From the NCBI GenBank assembly GCA_030374765.1, contig JARGXX010000013.1, positions 806,001 to 870,000 of the forward strand: a stretch of 64,000 nucleotides of DNA, in the 5' to 3' direction. This document shows positions 18,997 to 28,938 of this stretch, piece after piece. This DNA is from Agarophyton chilense. Its lineage: Eukaryota; Rhodophyta; Florideophyceae; Gracilariales; Gracilariaceae. The position numbers were made by a program, and so were the translations under genes. A model generated the notes under the pieces. It saw only the letters and a program-made list of their open reading frames with translations, did not search any database and was not told the origin of the DNA. The first letter of the stretch is position 1, and each line of letters opens with the position of its first letter.

Positions 18997-21013
18997 CGGA
19001 CCCCACCGAATTCGGTGCAGCTGCCTCGAAGGGGACCGGTTGTTCCCCGTTCGCGGGTACAAGTTCTGTATCCCTGTCAGCAAGGTGAGCTCGGAGTATC
19101 CTTTGTTCCTCATAGGACCTACTCGGGACTCGAGCTTTCTCCTCAGGGGTCAAAGCCTCGTACTGAGGGATAATTCGTGAACCCTCCCGCAGGGGAAATG
19201 TGCAGTCTGGTGCTTTGTGACCACGGAGGTAACACAACTAGCAAATCAGCTCTGCCGGGTTCGGTTGTGGACGTGAATCCACGCGACGTGGTGCTGTATC
19301 CCTCCATCCGGGGCGAGAGAACCGAGCAGCGGTATTCGCAAAAGGTAGCGATGCGGCTGGCACCCTCCGTCCGTGGGTATAGAGCGCAGGGTCTTCATCC
19401 GTAGTCGGAGCGGATGTCGACGGCAACTCAGACGTACCCATAGATTCGGGGTTACTTCCCATGAAGTGAATGTTATCATTGACCCCCACAGGGGCAGGGC
19501 CTCCTGCGAGTGACAAAGACGAGTTACCTCCATCGGCGAGGAGTGCACGTGTCGGCCGACTCTTTCGGTTCTGCCGGGCACGGAGAGTATCCCCCTCAGC
19601 CTGGGCGTACTGAACCAGTTCCAAGTAGGTCAGCTTGCGCTTCTCTTCCCGATGTCGGGCAACCAATGCCCTTATCGAGGGGTCCAAACCATCCACAAAC
19701 ATGGTGCATCTCTCGTAGGCGGGGAATACATTCCCGCATCGGTGAAACGCTTTATTCAAGCGAGTTGAATACACCGTTTCGGTTTCCATCAGCTTCTGCC
19801 GCGTATCCCTTAATGCAAGGATTGCTTCCTGAATCGCATTTCCAGTAGCGTATGACCTCAAGAGGTACTGCACCGCTTCGGGCCAGCACGTGACTCCCCC
19901 TTTCGAGGCTCGGGATGATCCACGGACGGAGTTGAACTGGTCTTCAGCCATTCCCTTTAAGAAATAGGGTAATGCAAGATACGCTTGCGCTTCACTCATA
20001 CCGAGGATGTCAGCCTCCTGGACGAACCTCGCAAGGAAATCGAGCACCAGAATTGGGTCTGTTCCTGTGAACTCCCTCTTCTGTAGGGTGATGCTCAGCC
20101 TTTTGATGTAGTCCTTGACCTTACCCGTTCCGCGGGATGTTCGATCTCCCGAAGGGTTATCCAACCGGTAATAGCGGTACGATAGCAGCTTCCGATAGAG
20201 AGGATTCGTCGGCTTCAGCTCCCTTAATCCAAGGTGTTTCCTACCCTTCTTCCGGGTACGGATTGCCCCTTGAGAGGTGTAAGTAGCCTTCGACCGAGTC
20301 GCCCGGGATGACCGGCGTCCATCTTCACTATCCGAATATTCGGAGGACGAACTCGATGACGAGCGATTGGGATCGGAATCCGATAAATCCTCTTGGAGGT
20401 GAACCCTCTTCTTGGACTTGCGGCGGTCCCGTTTAGCGGAGCGGTGTTCTTCGTCTTCCGAAACGTTGGGTTTATCCTTCGAGGCTTCTGTGTCTCCGTC
20501 CATACGGATAATGGCCTCGAGGGTGTCCAGCCGAGCTCGGAAGCGTTCCGATTGCGCGCGGTGTTCCTCCACGAGGCTCCGGTACTCCTGGATAAAGACC
20601 CCAGGGGTACCAAAGCTTTCCAAAAGGGAGTTCACATCCCTCCTCAGGGTATGAAGGTCGTCGGCGACTCCCCGCACCTGGGCGTCTTCCACCTTGAGGC
20701 GGAGGGTAGTAACCTCCTGAAGGAGCTCGACGTGAGCCGCGTTGGCGATATCGATTCGAGTCTCCAGGCGCTGTAATTCAGGGTCGGCCCGACTTCGGGG
20801 TGCTACTGAGGGGGTCTCCACCACTGGAGCTGGGCCCACAGCCACGACCTCTCGAGGACCTGAAACCACTGAGGGTGCTCTCCGAGTGTCCGGATCGATA
20901 CCGGAATCGTTCCGACCTTCGGGAATTGAGCTCCTCGACCTAGGCGGGGCCGGGGGCACTGAATCCGCTTGACGGTTCGATCCAGTCCTGGAACCACGGG
21001 TAGGCTGCGACAT
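18983..21013 (-). CDS. Gypsy-2 gag, with TAG inside the zinc knuckle
   Basis: Start MSQPTRGSRTGSNRQ at 21013. The N-terminal part is Pro/Ser/Arg-rich, then a helical coiled region (about 70-150), an acidic/serine stretch, and the capsid domain (GTDPILVLDFLARFVQEAD ... LPYFLKGMAEDQF ... ALRDTRQKLMETETVYSTRL). The frame meets TAG at 19235-19237, exactly inside a CCHC knuckle (C-stop-L-C-YLRG-H-KAPD-C), then stays open for 84 codons to TAA at 18983-18985. Either the stop is read through or it is a single-base lesion. Gag forms the particle and binds RNA. Confidence 0.85.
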
Positions 21014-21220
21014 GCTGCAGACATGACACCGACGATTCGGGGTAACGATGAAATTCGATCACGAGATTCCCGGAGAACGGATGACGTAACACAAAACAAA
21101 AATAAAAACCAATTCCACCCTTTCCAAAGGGGACCACTACAACAAATCTTCACGACGGTGCTTCCTCTTCCAAGAGATACTCCAACACGTGGATGACCAA
21201 CCCAAAAGTCCGAGAACGGA

Positions 21221-21238
21221 TTCTAAGTCGGGAGACCA
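21221..21238 (-). promoter_or_regulatory. Gypsy-2 primer-binding site
   Basis: Two bases inside the 5' LTR, the minus strand reads TGGTCTCCCGACTTAGAA, beginning TGG as expected for pairing with a tRNA CCA end. The same 18 bases occur next to the Gypsy-1 LTR at 23579-23596. Confidence 0.7.
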
Positions 21239-21240
21239 CT

Positions 21241-22156
21241 TGTGGAGCAAAACCCGGCGACGGGAAGTGCTCTCAAGGTGTTCGAAGCCTTGCTCCCTGG
21301 GGGAGGCAGACTCAGAGACAGAGCCCTCCGTTCCACCCGTAGTGTGGGGTGTAACTCCCACGGGGGATTCCGGCAGTACCGACAAAGGCGAGGGGTAGAA
21401 ACCGTTGGATCGGGAATGGGTATGGGTATCCCAATGAATGGGGGAAAATCCGGCGAAGAGGAAAAACGGGGCGAGGGTCGGGCACTAACAGGCACCGGAC
21501 CCGAGAACCAGAAAAGGGGCGAAACAACAAAAGAAACCCAATACAGGGGCGAAAACCTGTCCTCAAAAGGAAACACAAAAAGCACGCAACAAGTAACCAG
21601 AACCCCCACGGGGTATCGTGCACGCAGGTCGTTTGAGCGGTCCCAAGGGGGTGGTTGAACGGAACCCAAACGTGGGCACTCTCGAAGTGGAGTCGTGTCC
21701 CTACGCAGGCGTTGCTAACCAGAGCCCGTTCCGGGTTGTAAGGCCGAAACGATGGCGACGAAGAACCTCTAAAGGTATCGAAGGCCAACCTTGGCTACCA
21801 TTTACTTTGAGCTTCGGACTGCCAGATCTCATCTCCCTAAGTAGGGCCCACTAACTAAACTCTACAGTAGTGCACACCTGCTCAGGGCCATACACGTGGA
21901 GATCCCACTGTCAGGGCCCAAAAGTCCAACGTTCTAACAAATATCCGAAAATCGGTGCCAAAATTAAGCCACGTGTATCACGGGGCCAATCCAACCATGG
22001 GCCATCCGAATTGTCACTTCATAGGCAAACTCTAACCAGAAAACAGTGCCACCTCAGCACACCTTAGAGGGGATCATATTCATAACCCTCGGAGGGTTCA
22101 ATACTCATTCTATGAGTTGCATCTTCAAGTATCCCCTAACTGGGCGTTGCTCTACA
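21241..22156 (-). repeat. Gypsy-2 5' LTR (right copy)
   Basis: Mate of 10441-11356. Ends TGTGGAGC...GCTCTACA, followed by the target duplication CTCTG at 22157-22161. Drives element transcription toward lower coordinates. Confidence 0.95.
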
Positions 22157-22161
22157 CTCTG

Positions 22162-23452
22162 TGCCATCCTCATCCATCGCTAAGGTATTGCCGCGGAGCC
22201 TACCCTTCCGCAAGTAGTATGCTTGTCCTTTCAGGTAAAACTGAAATAGCCACATAGAAGTGCCTTCGGGAAAACCATTTTGGTCACATGCAAGCTTGAA
22301 CTTCTGTAGAAACTCAATTACCGCAATAGGATCCGTACCTGTGAAGGTTGTGTCACCCATTTGGAAGCTGAGCTTCTTGTGGTGCTTAGTAATCTTCTGA
22401 GAAACCTCTTGGGTGTATTCAGAAGACTTGTTGATCAACCGACAAGTTCTGTAATCAACCGCTTTGGTGAACATATCGTTCAACGGTTGGTGCACCTCCA
22501 GGTCTCCTTCGGTGTCCGACTCGGAGTCGGGCGACTCATTGTATCGCTTTTTCCCCTTTCGGTTCTTTTTCGACGACCTCTTCGTCGATCTGTTCGGTTT
22601 CTTCTTTTTCTTACCTTTACGGTCATCATCCGACGATGAACTCGTATCGGAACTGGAGTCTGACGAGTCGGGGTCTGAATCATTCTCTCGATTCTCTCCT
22701 CTCTTCGTCCTCCGCTTCTTCCCTTTTCGGTTCCTTCGTCGCTCATCCAACGAGTCAGACAACTCGTCCTTGGGACCACCTCCATGGGTATCCTTTTGAA
22801 AGAAACTATTAATTGGTGGCAGATAAATGTCTTGAGGATCTACATTCCCCGGGACTTCTTGACTCTGTCTTGGACCTTGTAGGTACTCACTATCAGTAGG
22901 TAAGTGTTTGGAATGGGTGGAATGACCCATTTGGAATCCTTGGGGTATGCGCTTTGCAATGTTCACCTGTGTAGGTCGGGATTCTGCGAATCCCTCGGAA
23001 ACCCAAAGGTCCAGCACAGCGCGGTAAACATGCTCCCTAGCATCTGTAAAGAGATACTGTTTCACCATTTCAGGTATCCTGTCCGATAGCTCTTGAGCTG
23101 CTCGGTCAACCACAATACGTTTAACTGCATCGACGTCCATTGAGGGCGGAACCATCCGGGTATCCGACTTCTCCTTTATGGTTAATGCATCCTCGACCAC
23201 GAGAGTGACGAGCGCTTTCGCTCGCTCTTCGAGCTGAGGCCATAGCTCATCCGCTGCAACCTCAATTGGTAATTCCCTTTGAGGTTCCGTTGCCATAGGC
23301 GGCGGACCATGTAACTTTCCGGTTTTGTCCCGAGGGTGCCGAAGCAGCTCCTCAGGGTTTTCCAGAATCGGTTGAGCCGATGGGGCTCCTTTAGGACCTT
23401 TATGGATTGGAGGGGCGCTTGCACCACGTGTATTCCTTTTAGTTCGTTCCAT
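22162..23452 (-). pseudogene. Gypsy-1 gag, N-terminal part
   Basis: Minus-strand ORF from an ATG at 23452 (MERTKRNTRGASAPP). About 430 residues to the Gypsy-2 insertion. A helical segment (ADELWPQLEERAKALVTLVV) is followed by a long Lys/Arg/Ser/Asp-rich low-complexity block (roughly residues 240-320) and then the capsid start (TTFTGTDPIAVIEFLQKFKL ... MWLFQFYLKGQAYYL), which resembles the Gypsy-2 capsid (FTGTDPILVLDFLARF). The frame resumes at 10435 on the far side of Gypsy-2. Confidence 0.85.
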
Positions 23453-23578
23453 TTGTGACCAATAGTGGTATCCTGTATTGCTCTGCGGGATTTACTGAAA
23501 CCAAATAGGTGTACGAGCGTCCACTCCTTTTCTGAATCTCGTGTGAACCGTTAAGGTACGACGAAACCTAAAAATACG

Positions 23579-23596
23579 TTCTAAGTCGGGAGACCA
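23579..23596 (-). promoter_or_regulatory. Gypsy-1 primer-binding site
   Basis: Minus strand TGGTCTCCCGACTTAGAA, three bases inside the LTR candidate that starts at 23600 with TGTCATAC. Identical to the Gypsy-2 site, so both use the same tRNA primer. Confidence 0.65.
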
Positions 23597-23599
23597 AAA

Positions 23600-24173
23600 T
23601 GTCATACAATCACCTCTGGGGTATGCTACTGTCTTGTCTCTAGAGCGTGGTGACGCTCAACGTTAGAAGGTAGACGTATTAAATCTCGGTGGTAACAGGG
23701 CACCGTGAAAACCCGCAGGGGCAAACGGCGGGGCAAATAGTCTATACCGTGTAGGTGAACGATGGTAGGCGTCGAGGCGCGGGAAACCCTGTGTGGTAGT
23801 TGAGAAACAATGAACCAAAAGGTATAGTCATGAACCAAGTGATGCTTGTCTTTATCAGATTAGGATGGGGGGGGTGCAATTACCTATATGCAGTGGACTG
23901 CACTCTCCAGATCACCCGGGAGGTGCCAGCAAGGCACGGTCTCTCACCTAGTGTCAGAGACCTGACCGACACTGGCTACAATGCCAGGTGGCTACTCAAC
24001 TACTGTACGAAAATACGCATAAATATAATTACTATCACTAACAATTACTCAACCAGAAGGTACATGTCAACACTACAAGTGGCTGAAAACACCTAGATGG
24101 TAGCTCGCTTGGAGCTGCATGGCCGATGATCCATCGCATCCATCACATACAAGGTCAGTGTAGTATATTGACA
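23600..24173 (-). repeat. Gypsy-1 LTR candidate (5' LTR)
   Basis: Bounded at the left by TGTCATAC next to the primer site and at the right by TATTGACA, imperfect inverted ends with TG...CA. No second copy is in the window because the left end of Gypsy-1 is truncated, so the outer boundary is an estimate. Confidence 0.5.
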
Positions 24174-24503
24174 TCCTCAAAGGTCAGAATTTTTGCCACT
24201 ACACGACATACCACCCCTTGGTGAGCAGGGGGCATGGAGATGCAGTTATCGCAGTGCGATAATCTCACCGATCCCGTCAAAAAAGGAGAGTTCCCGGGAA
24301 CTTTACCTCGGTTGCGTACGGCTTCCAAGCAGATTGAATTGCTTTAGGCCATCTTACTTCCTTTTCTGAACGGAAAAAGTGTTTCTGTCTGAACGAAATC
24401 TGTATTTTTATCTTCCCTATCGGCCAATGAGAATCCATATATTACCTGGTCTCATCACAACCGTGCAGCTACATATCCAAATACAAACTGTATAGACCGG
24501 CCC
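24174..24503. other. Right-hand part of the Harbinger element
   Basis: No ORF of note. Holds the right terminal inverted repeat at 24488-24503. A minus-strand WPKAIQSAWKPYATE stretch may be a trace of the accessory gene, but this is weak. Confidence 0.4.
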
Positions 24504-24728
24504 TTAGAATCTTTTCCAAAATGTGGAGCGGGAATGCAGGAAAAACTCGTGCGGTGTTGTTTTTCGGAGTATTTTAGTTGACAGGTTTGGGCTTTCTCCG
24601 GATTTTGAGTGCTCTGGTGGCTAACCAAAGCGGCATCACAAACTCTACGAGGGACCTAAAGTGGACGATTTGGGTTTTTTTGTCAGTTATTTCATTACGA
24701 TCATATGCGACACGATATGGTGTCAAAA

Positions 24729-24775
24729 TTTAGATCGGTGGTGAGTCACGTGTTTAACTCGTGACTCCATCTAAA
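24729..24775. repeat. Long imperfect hairpin
   Basis: Outer arms TTTAGAT and ATCTAAA, inner arms GAGTCACG and CGTGACTC, with a short loop. Lies in non-coding DNA between the Harbinger element and a Tc1 relic. Could be the end of a small inverted-repeat transposon. Confidence 0.6.
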
Positions 24776-24879
24776 TCCGTTTGGTTGTAAATAACACTTC
24801 TTAGTTGGGAGACTAGTGTCAGATAGCTCTGAAGTGTGTGAATATCTGAGCGGTTAAGAGCATCTGAATACAAGTGTAT

Positions 24880-25102
24880 CACGTGTACAGTAGGAAGCAC
24901 ATGGTGGCTGTAGGGAGACTGGGCTAATTGATCGTTCTATACAGATTGCTGTCTTTCTGATAGACAAACCTTCGTGGTGAAGAGCGGTTATTTGTCGTTT
25001 TTCCGAAGTTGAAAGCGGCGGACCTCTCCGCACTTCCTTGTGTTGTAGTAAAGAACTTGTTCGATATATGTCTTTGGCACGTCTTTGTAGTTTTGTCTGC
25101 AA
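24880..25102 (-). pseudogene. Tc1/mariner transposase relic (helix-turn-helix only)
   Basis: Minus-strand RRGPPLSTSEKRQITALHHE followed by GLSIRKTAICIERS parallels the N-terminal helix-turn-helix of the intact transposase at 4891 (RGAPLTRSEQLEIMELVGQG). No catalytic domain follows, so it is a fragment. Confidence 0.55.
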
Positions 25103-25669
25103 AGAATCACTAATGCAAACACTGTATTTTTGAACATGTCGCCTTTTTAGTAATGTGTATTTATTATTATTTCGGACAATGAATGTGGAATGCTACGTTA
25201 ACGTCAAAGGAACAACTTTAAGACGTTCCATTATCTAAACACACTAATGATGTCAGGAATAATGGTAATCTTGAGTAAGTAGAGAGCTTTGAGAACTAGA
25301 GGAACACCACCTTGGCTTGCGTGTATTTATTTCTGTTTCGCGGACTGTACAGGAGCTCAGATTCGTCCAAAAAGCATCTGTGCGTATATCTTTGAACAGC
25401 ACTGTAAATGTGTCAAACACTACGAGACAGGTAGATGGTCTGAGGGTTGAGGAACTGCAATTGTCCATCAACCAGAACAAATGTGGATCAGCCCGATTCT
25501 ATGCCTGCGGCGAATGTCTGGGCCCAGAGGAACTCGAAGGCGGTGTCGACGGATCTTCGAACCTGTTGGAAGGCTAAATGATGAGCAACGAGTGCACGCA
25601 TATGCAGCACAATGCGGGATATGGTTGAACGGCGTTCGCACGTTACGTGTAATTACGATGATGGGGTAG

Positions 25670-26695
25670 CTATTTGGACATTCGTTCGGAGATGCCATCA
25701 ATATGCGTTTCGAGTACCTTGTTCTTCAACTTGGTTGATAGAGAACAGTTTAGCGGGCGGCCAAGGCCGCTGTTGGCAGAAAGGCCACTTTTAGCAAACT
25801 TTCCAAGCTTGTGCTCGATCGAGAGGCGCTTCGCCAGCAGCTTGGCCAGCTCCCATCTATTGGTAACCTCATCACTGACCATGTGAATGACGCCTAAATG
25901 AGCGCATTGAGGCTTGGCAAGCTCCACAAGTGCTCGTCCAAGATCATCTGAGAAGGACATGTTCCGTAACTCATCGGTGAAGAGTTCGATTTCACCCTTT
26001 TTGCCCTCGATGCAATCGAGAACAAACTGAATTCCCTTTCCGTACGGCGGTTCATCCATGGTGAGAATCAAACTGGTGCGCGCAATAACAATCTTGCCAG
26101 ATAAAGCCAGCAGCTGCTTTTCCATCTGCTGCTTGTATTCGCCGTACGGATTAGGCGGGCAGGTGCTGCTGGCCTCATCGTAGCACTTGCCCGGCGGGAT
26201 GCGACCATCAAACACCAAATCGGTGGAGATGGCAACAAACCTGGCGCCAACCAATGCAACAGCCTCGGCGCAGTTGAGCACGTCATCAACAATGCCGGCG
26301 CGCACAAGCGCGCCGCCGGCGCCGGCTGCGCCGCCGTGCTTAGGGACGGCACAATACACTACGGCAGCCAGGTCGCAGAGCGAGACGATGAGCGAGCGCA
26401 CAGCCTTGTGATCGGCGCAATCGAGCTTGACCCACGTGACGCGTGGCAGGCCGAGATGCGGCGCGCTATTGTTGTAGGTGGCGATGATGTCGCCGGGCCA
26501 CGCGGTGGAGCCTTCTGCGCAGGCAGCAAGCACAGTCTTGAAGCCGAGCTCGCCGGTGCCTCCGATAATGACGAGAGGGCCCATCGTTCGTTTCGTCTGT
26601 GAAGGGCGTGCGTGGGAGGGGCGGAGGTGCAGCCGCCGTGACGAGCGCGCCGTTGTACAAACCCCGATACCTCTGGTAAACTTTTTAAGTCTCAC
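25670..26695 (-). CDS. RmlD-like extended SDR (NAD(P)-dependent sugar-nucleotide reductase-like)
   Basis: 341 residues if read from 26695; a second start at residue 38 (MGPLVIIGGTGELG, near 26584) would give the compact family length of about 300. The Rossmann glycine motif GGTGELGF lies at the head, followed by FVAISTDLVFDG (SDR serine/threonine strand) and catalytic Tyr-Lys as NPYGEYKQQMEK, with a Leu/Ser/Thr-rich substrate-binding half. This fits RmlD/dTDP-4-dehydrorhamnose reductase-like proteins, a group that also includes methionine adenosyltransferase beta subunits. The Arg/Ser-rich 37-residue extension could be an organelle transit peptide or untranslated leader. It is divergent from the mL46 gene, 236 bp away. 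Exact substrate is unknown. Confidence 0.8.
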   Translation of the reverse strand: MRLKKFTRGIGVCTTARSSRRLHLRPSHARPSQTKRTMGPLVIIGGTGELGFKTVLAACAEGSTAWPGDIIATYNNSAPHLGLPRVTWVKLDCADHKAVRSLIVSLCDLAAVVYCAVPKHGGAAGAGGALVRAGIVDDVLNCAEAVALVGARFVAISTDLVFDGRIPPGKCYDEASSTCPPNPYGEYKQQMEKQLLALSGKIVIARTSLILTMDEPPYGKGIQFVLDCIEGKKGEIELFTDELRNMSFSDDLGRALVELAKPQCAHLGVIHMVSDEVTNRWELAKLLAKRLSIEHKLGKFAKSGLSANSGLGRPLNCSLSTKLKNKVLETHIDGISERMSK

Positions 26696-26931
26696 CTAGC
26701 ATTTAGTTGCCAGTGCTCGCCGAGTGTCAAGTCACTGGAGCGCGGCTGCCACCGCGCCACGTGGCGCGGACGTGTAAGAGAGCCCTCCCTCGTCATCATC
26801 GTGGTCTGCATGGATGCGCTTCCCCGTCCACGACGAGGAATATACTCAGACTAACCGCCGTCGTGCTGCTTCACGCAGCATTCCGCGCCTCCACCGACGC
26901 GTAAGCGCATGCTATCGCCCCCCCGCGATCA

Positions 26932-27777
26932 ATGCAGCGCGCATGCTGCTGGCGGGCGCGCAGAAGCGCGCACACCAGCGTCAAGTCAATCGAGCAGCAC
27001 GTGTTGAAAAAGGTCAGACGCGGGCTCGAACGCCTGCCGAAGGAGGGCCCCGACCCGGCCGCCAACTTCAAGCACGGCTGGAGATTGGCTGCCGCCGCCG
27101 TGTTGGAGCGTTACCCGGTTGTCACCCCCGATCCGCACAAGTTCGAGCACCAGTACCTTCTGGATCGTTTCATCGATCGCCAGAAGCGCGCCCGCCCCAT
27201 TCCTACCGACCTGTTTCTCTCGGACAAGGATCGCGTTGAAGGCCGCACTGAGCCCACTTTCGAAGATCCGGTCGCCGACAAGTATGTGCCGGCGCCTAGG
27301 GTCACGGAAGCCGATGCCAATGATGATCGCAAGTCCCTGGACCGTGCGTTGAAGGAACGGTTGTACTTTGTGGTTCGGCGGAGCAAGACTTCTCCTAACA
27401 TGCAGTTTCCGCAGGTTTTAGCCTCAAATTCCGATGTTACCATGAAGCAATTTGCTGAGAGCGCGCTCAAGAGCGTTACGCTGCCGGCGTCGCGACCTGT
27501 TTTCCATTTCGTTTCGTACTCACCGGCTTGTCATTTGGAACATGTTTATCCACTTTCATATCAACAAAAACATGATGTCTACGGCGTCAAGATCTTTTTC
27601 TATCGTGCAATGCTTCTTTCGGGCGATGTCAGCCAAACGCGCAACTGTGAAGATTACTCTTGGGCGAGGGACTGCGAATTGCCAGAGGTGCTCGGTCAAG
27701 AATATTACTCAGCCATTAAACCCATATTGTTGGGCAATGGTCCAACAATACATCCGTCGGATAGAGCGCAATTGTAA
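26932..27777 (+). CDS. MRPL46: Mitochondrial large-subunit ribosomal protein mL46
   Basis: 281 residues with a basic N-terminus (MQRACCWRARRSAHTS) that fits mitochondrial import. The body follows mL46: an early VVTPDPHKFEHQYLLDRFID segment, a central conserved strand RLYFVVRRS and WQ/FP-type turn NMQFPQV, then the NUDIX-like core with GVKIFFYRAMLLSGD and a late CEDYSWARDCELPEVLGQEY. The protein is a structural part of the mitochondrial ribosome large subunit and has no enzymatic role. The gene is intronless, shares a promoter interval with the SDR gene on the other strand, and ends at 27777. Confidence 0.8.
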   Translation: MQRACCWRARRSAHTSVKSIEQHVLKKVRRGLERLPKEGPDPAANFKHGWRLAAAAVLERYPVVTPDPHKFEHQYLLDRFIDRQKRARPIPTDLFLSDKDRVEGRTEPTFEDPVADKYVPAPRVTEADANDDRKSLDRALKERLYFVVRRSKTSPNMQFPQVLASNSDVTMKQFAESALKSVTLPASRPVFHFVSYSPACHLEHVYPLSYQQKHDVYGVKIFFYRAMLLSGDVSQTRNCEDYSWARDCELPEVLGQEYYSAIKPILLGNGPTIHPSDRAQL

Positions 27778-28938
27778 ATGCATTAACGTTTTCCTTGAGC
27801 CAACCTTTTCTTATAACCCTCTTGCCACACATGCATTTTGTTGGCCGGCTTTCTCGCCGTGATTGTCAACAAACTCTGCGTCGAAACCGTTCTTTGTTCG
27901 AACAAATCGCTGTGAATGCAAGATGGGGGAAAAAATTGGTGGAAAATGGAACGTTTGACGATCCACGCCCATGGCATTGCAGCCAACGCGGGGCGAGAAG
28001 TCCGACATTGAGAACGCCGCAAGCAGTCATTTATGGCGGTTCGCCACATACGTGTGTTATGGCGATATGCGAGAGAAACTGTTTCGGCGCGTATGGACCG
28101 AACAACAGCCCACTGACTGGCTTAATATTTCACGACGGCCTGCCTGTCGTGGTGTACGAAAAGTGTGCTCACGCTTCCTCCTCCGTCGAAGGAAGCGTGT
28201 CGTGTTTACACGTTCCACGCTGAACTTGTTCTTGCCAGAAGCAGCAAGTTTTCTTTTTTAAGTTTGGTGGTCCCCTCCAACGCAGCTTCCGCGCCTCGCG
28301 AATTGCGCGGATGTGCTGTGCGATGAAATGGAAGCACACAAACAGTATTGGATTTTTTTCGCAAACGATCTGAGCCGATGCAAGTGAAAGCTACCACGGG
28401 AAGTGCGAGCGTGTCAGGGTATCTCGGCGCAAGCCACAACAGAAATCTCAAGACGCGGGTTCAAAAGGCTTGAGACTGTGCCTTTTTTCGGCTGTTTGGC
28501 TCGGCGAGGCTCGAGAGAAAAGATATGAAAAAGAAACTGGCCGTTGCCACGTCTACAAATCGTGGGAGATGTGCGGCGACTCAAATGTACGGGAGGGTAC
28601 AGCAAATGTGGAAAATGGACGAAGGCGGATTCAATAGTGAGCCGCACCAAGCAGCAGGATTGTACAGGGAGAAGTGGAAGTTAAATTTTGGGAGGGGACT
28701 TGATATGTTGTAGTAGACGCAATGGAGTTTGCATTCACGAACAGGAGCACTTTTTTTTTAATTCAGCCGAAGTGTACGCAGACTAAGAGTTGTGCACAGA
28801 GAAATCTGGACACAGACCCAACAAGAAAGTTACAGACAGATGTGGGCAGCATGAATGGAGAAGGGCATACATGATAAACAAGCAAACGAGGAGGAGAGGA
28901 AAATAGAAAAAGTGGACATGTAGAACACAGGAGCACAC
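27778..28938. other. Intergenic stretch between mL46 and the Hc1-like gene
   Basis: No protein gene is recognised on either strand; ORFs of 60-140 codons here lack motifs. It contains the hairpin series at 28131-28260. Confidence 0.5.
28131..28260 (+). other. Series of four hairpins ending in a T-run (possible structured RNA)
   Basis: Hairpin A: CACGAC (28131) with GTCGTG (28146). B: CACGCTTCCT (28170) with AGGAAGCGTG (28190), a perfect 10-bp stem. C: CGTGTTTACACG (28201). D: AACTTG (28223) with CAAGTT (28245), inner stem TTCT/AGAA, followed at once by TTCTTTTTTA. The order resembles the 3' part of a polymerase III-type small RNA. No known family is recognised and a conserved ORF is absent. 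Confidence 0.35.

Larger units (their letters stand above)
10441..22156 (-). mobile_element. Gypsy-2: full-length Ty3/gypsy element, 11,716 bp
   Basis: Two 916-bp LTRs in direct orientation (10441-11356 and 21241-22156) beginning TGTGGAGC and ending GCTCTACA, flanked by a 5-bp duplication CTCTG at 10436-10440 and 22157-22161. Minus-strand content is primer site, gag, protease, RT, RNase H, integrase and a chromodomain ORF. On the plus strand next to the 3' LTR lies a 631-codon antisense ORF. By eye the LTRs differ at about 21 of 916 positions (near 98 percent identity), so insertion is fairly recent, yet gag-pol carries several stops. Confidence 0.95.
8146..24173 (-). mobile_element. Gypsy-1: old, truncated Ty3/gypsy element, interrupted by Gypsy-2
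   Basis: Minus-strand order gag, protease, RT, with the RT end, RNase H, integrase and 3' LTR missing on the left (junction near 8146). One LTR candidate remains at 23600-24173, preceded in element orientation by a primer site shared with Gypsy-2. Gag is cut in two by Gypsy-2 at 10436/22161. Coding parts are frameshifted in several places. Its insertion lies inside the Harbinger element. Confidence 0.75.
6221..24503 (+). mobile_element. PIF/Harbinger transposon interrupted by nested gypsy elements
   Basis: The left end reads GGGCCGGTTTATACAG at 6221 and the right end, reverse complemented, reads GGGCCGGTCTATACAG at 24503. Each is bordered by TTA (6218-6220 and 24504-24506), the 3-bp target duplication typical of Harbinger. 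A Harbinger DDE transposase lies just inside the left end. The great distance between the ends is explained by the insertion of Gypsy-1, itself interrupted by Gypsy-2. Without these the element would be only about 2.3 kb. Confidence 0.8.
24504..25669. other. Intergenic, no host gene seen
   Basis: Contains the hairpin at 24729-24775 and the Tc1 relic described separately. Remaining short ORFs have no recognisable features. Confidence 0.5.

Noticed and set aside
22361-22799. Plus-strand ORFs opposite Gypsy-1 gag
   Set aside because: They are the reverse of the low-complexity Lys/Ser/Asp block of gag.
28150-28260. Reading the hairpin series as SRP or 4.5S RNA because of AGAAGCAGC
   Set aside because: The opposite strand of the expected internal loop is missing, and no other SRP motif is present.
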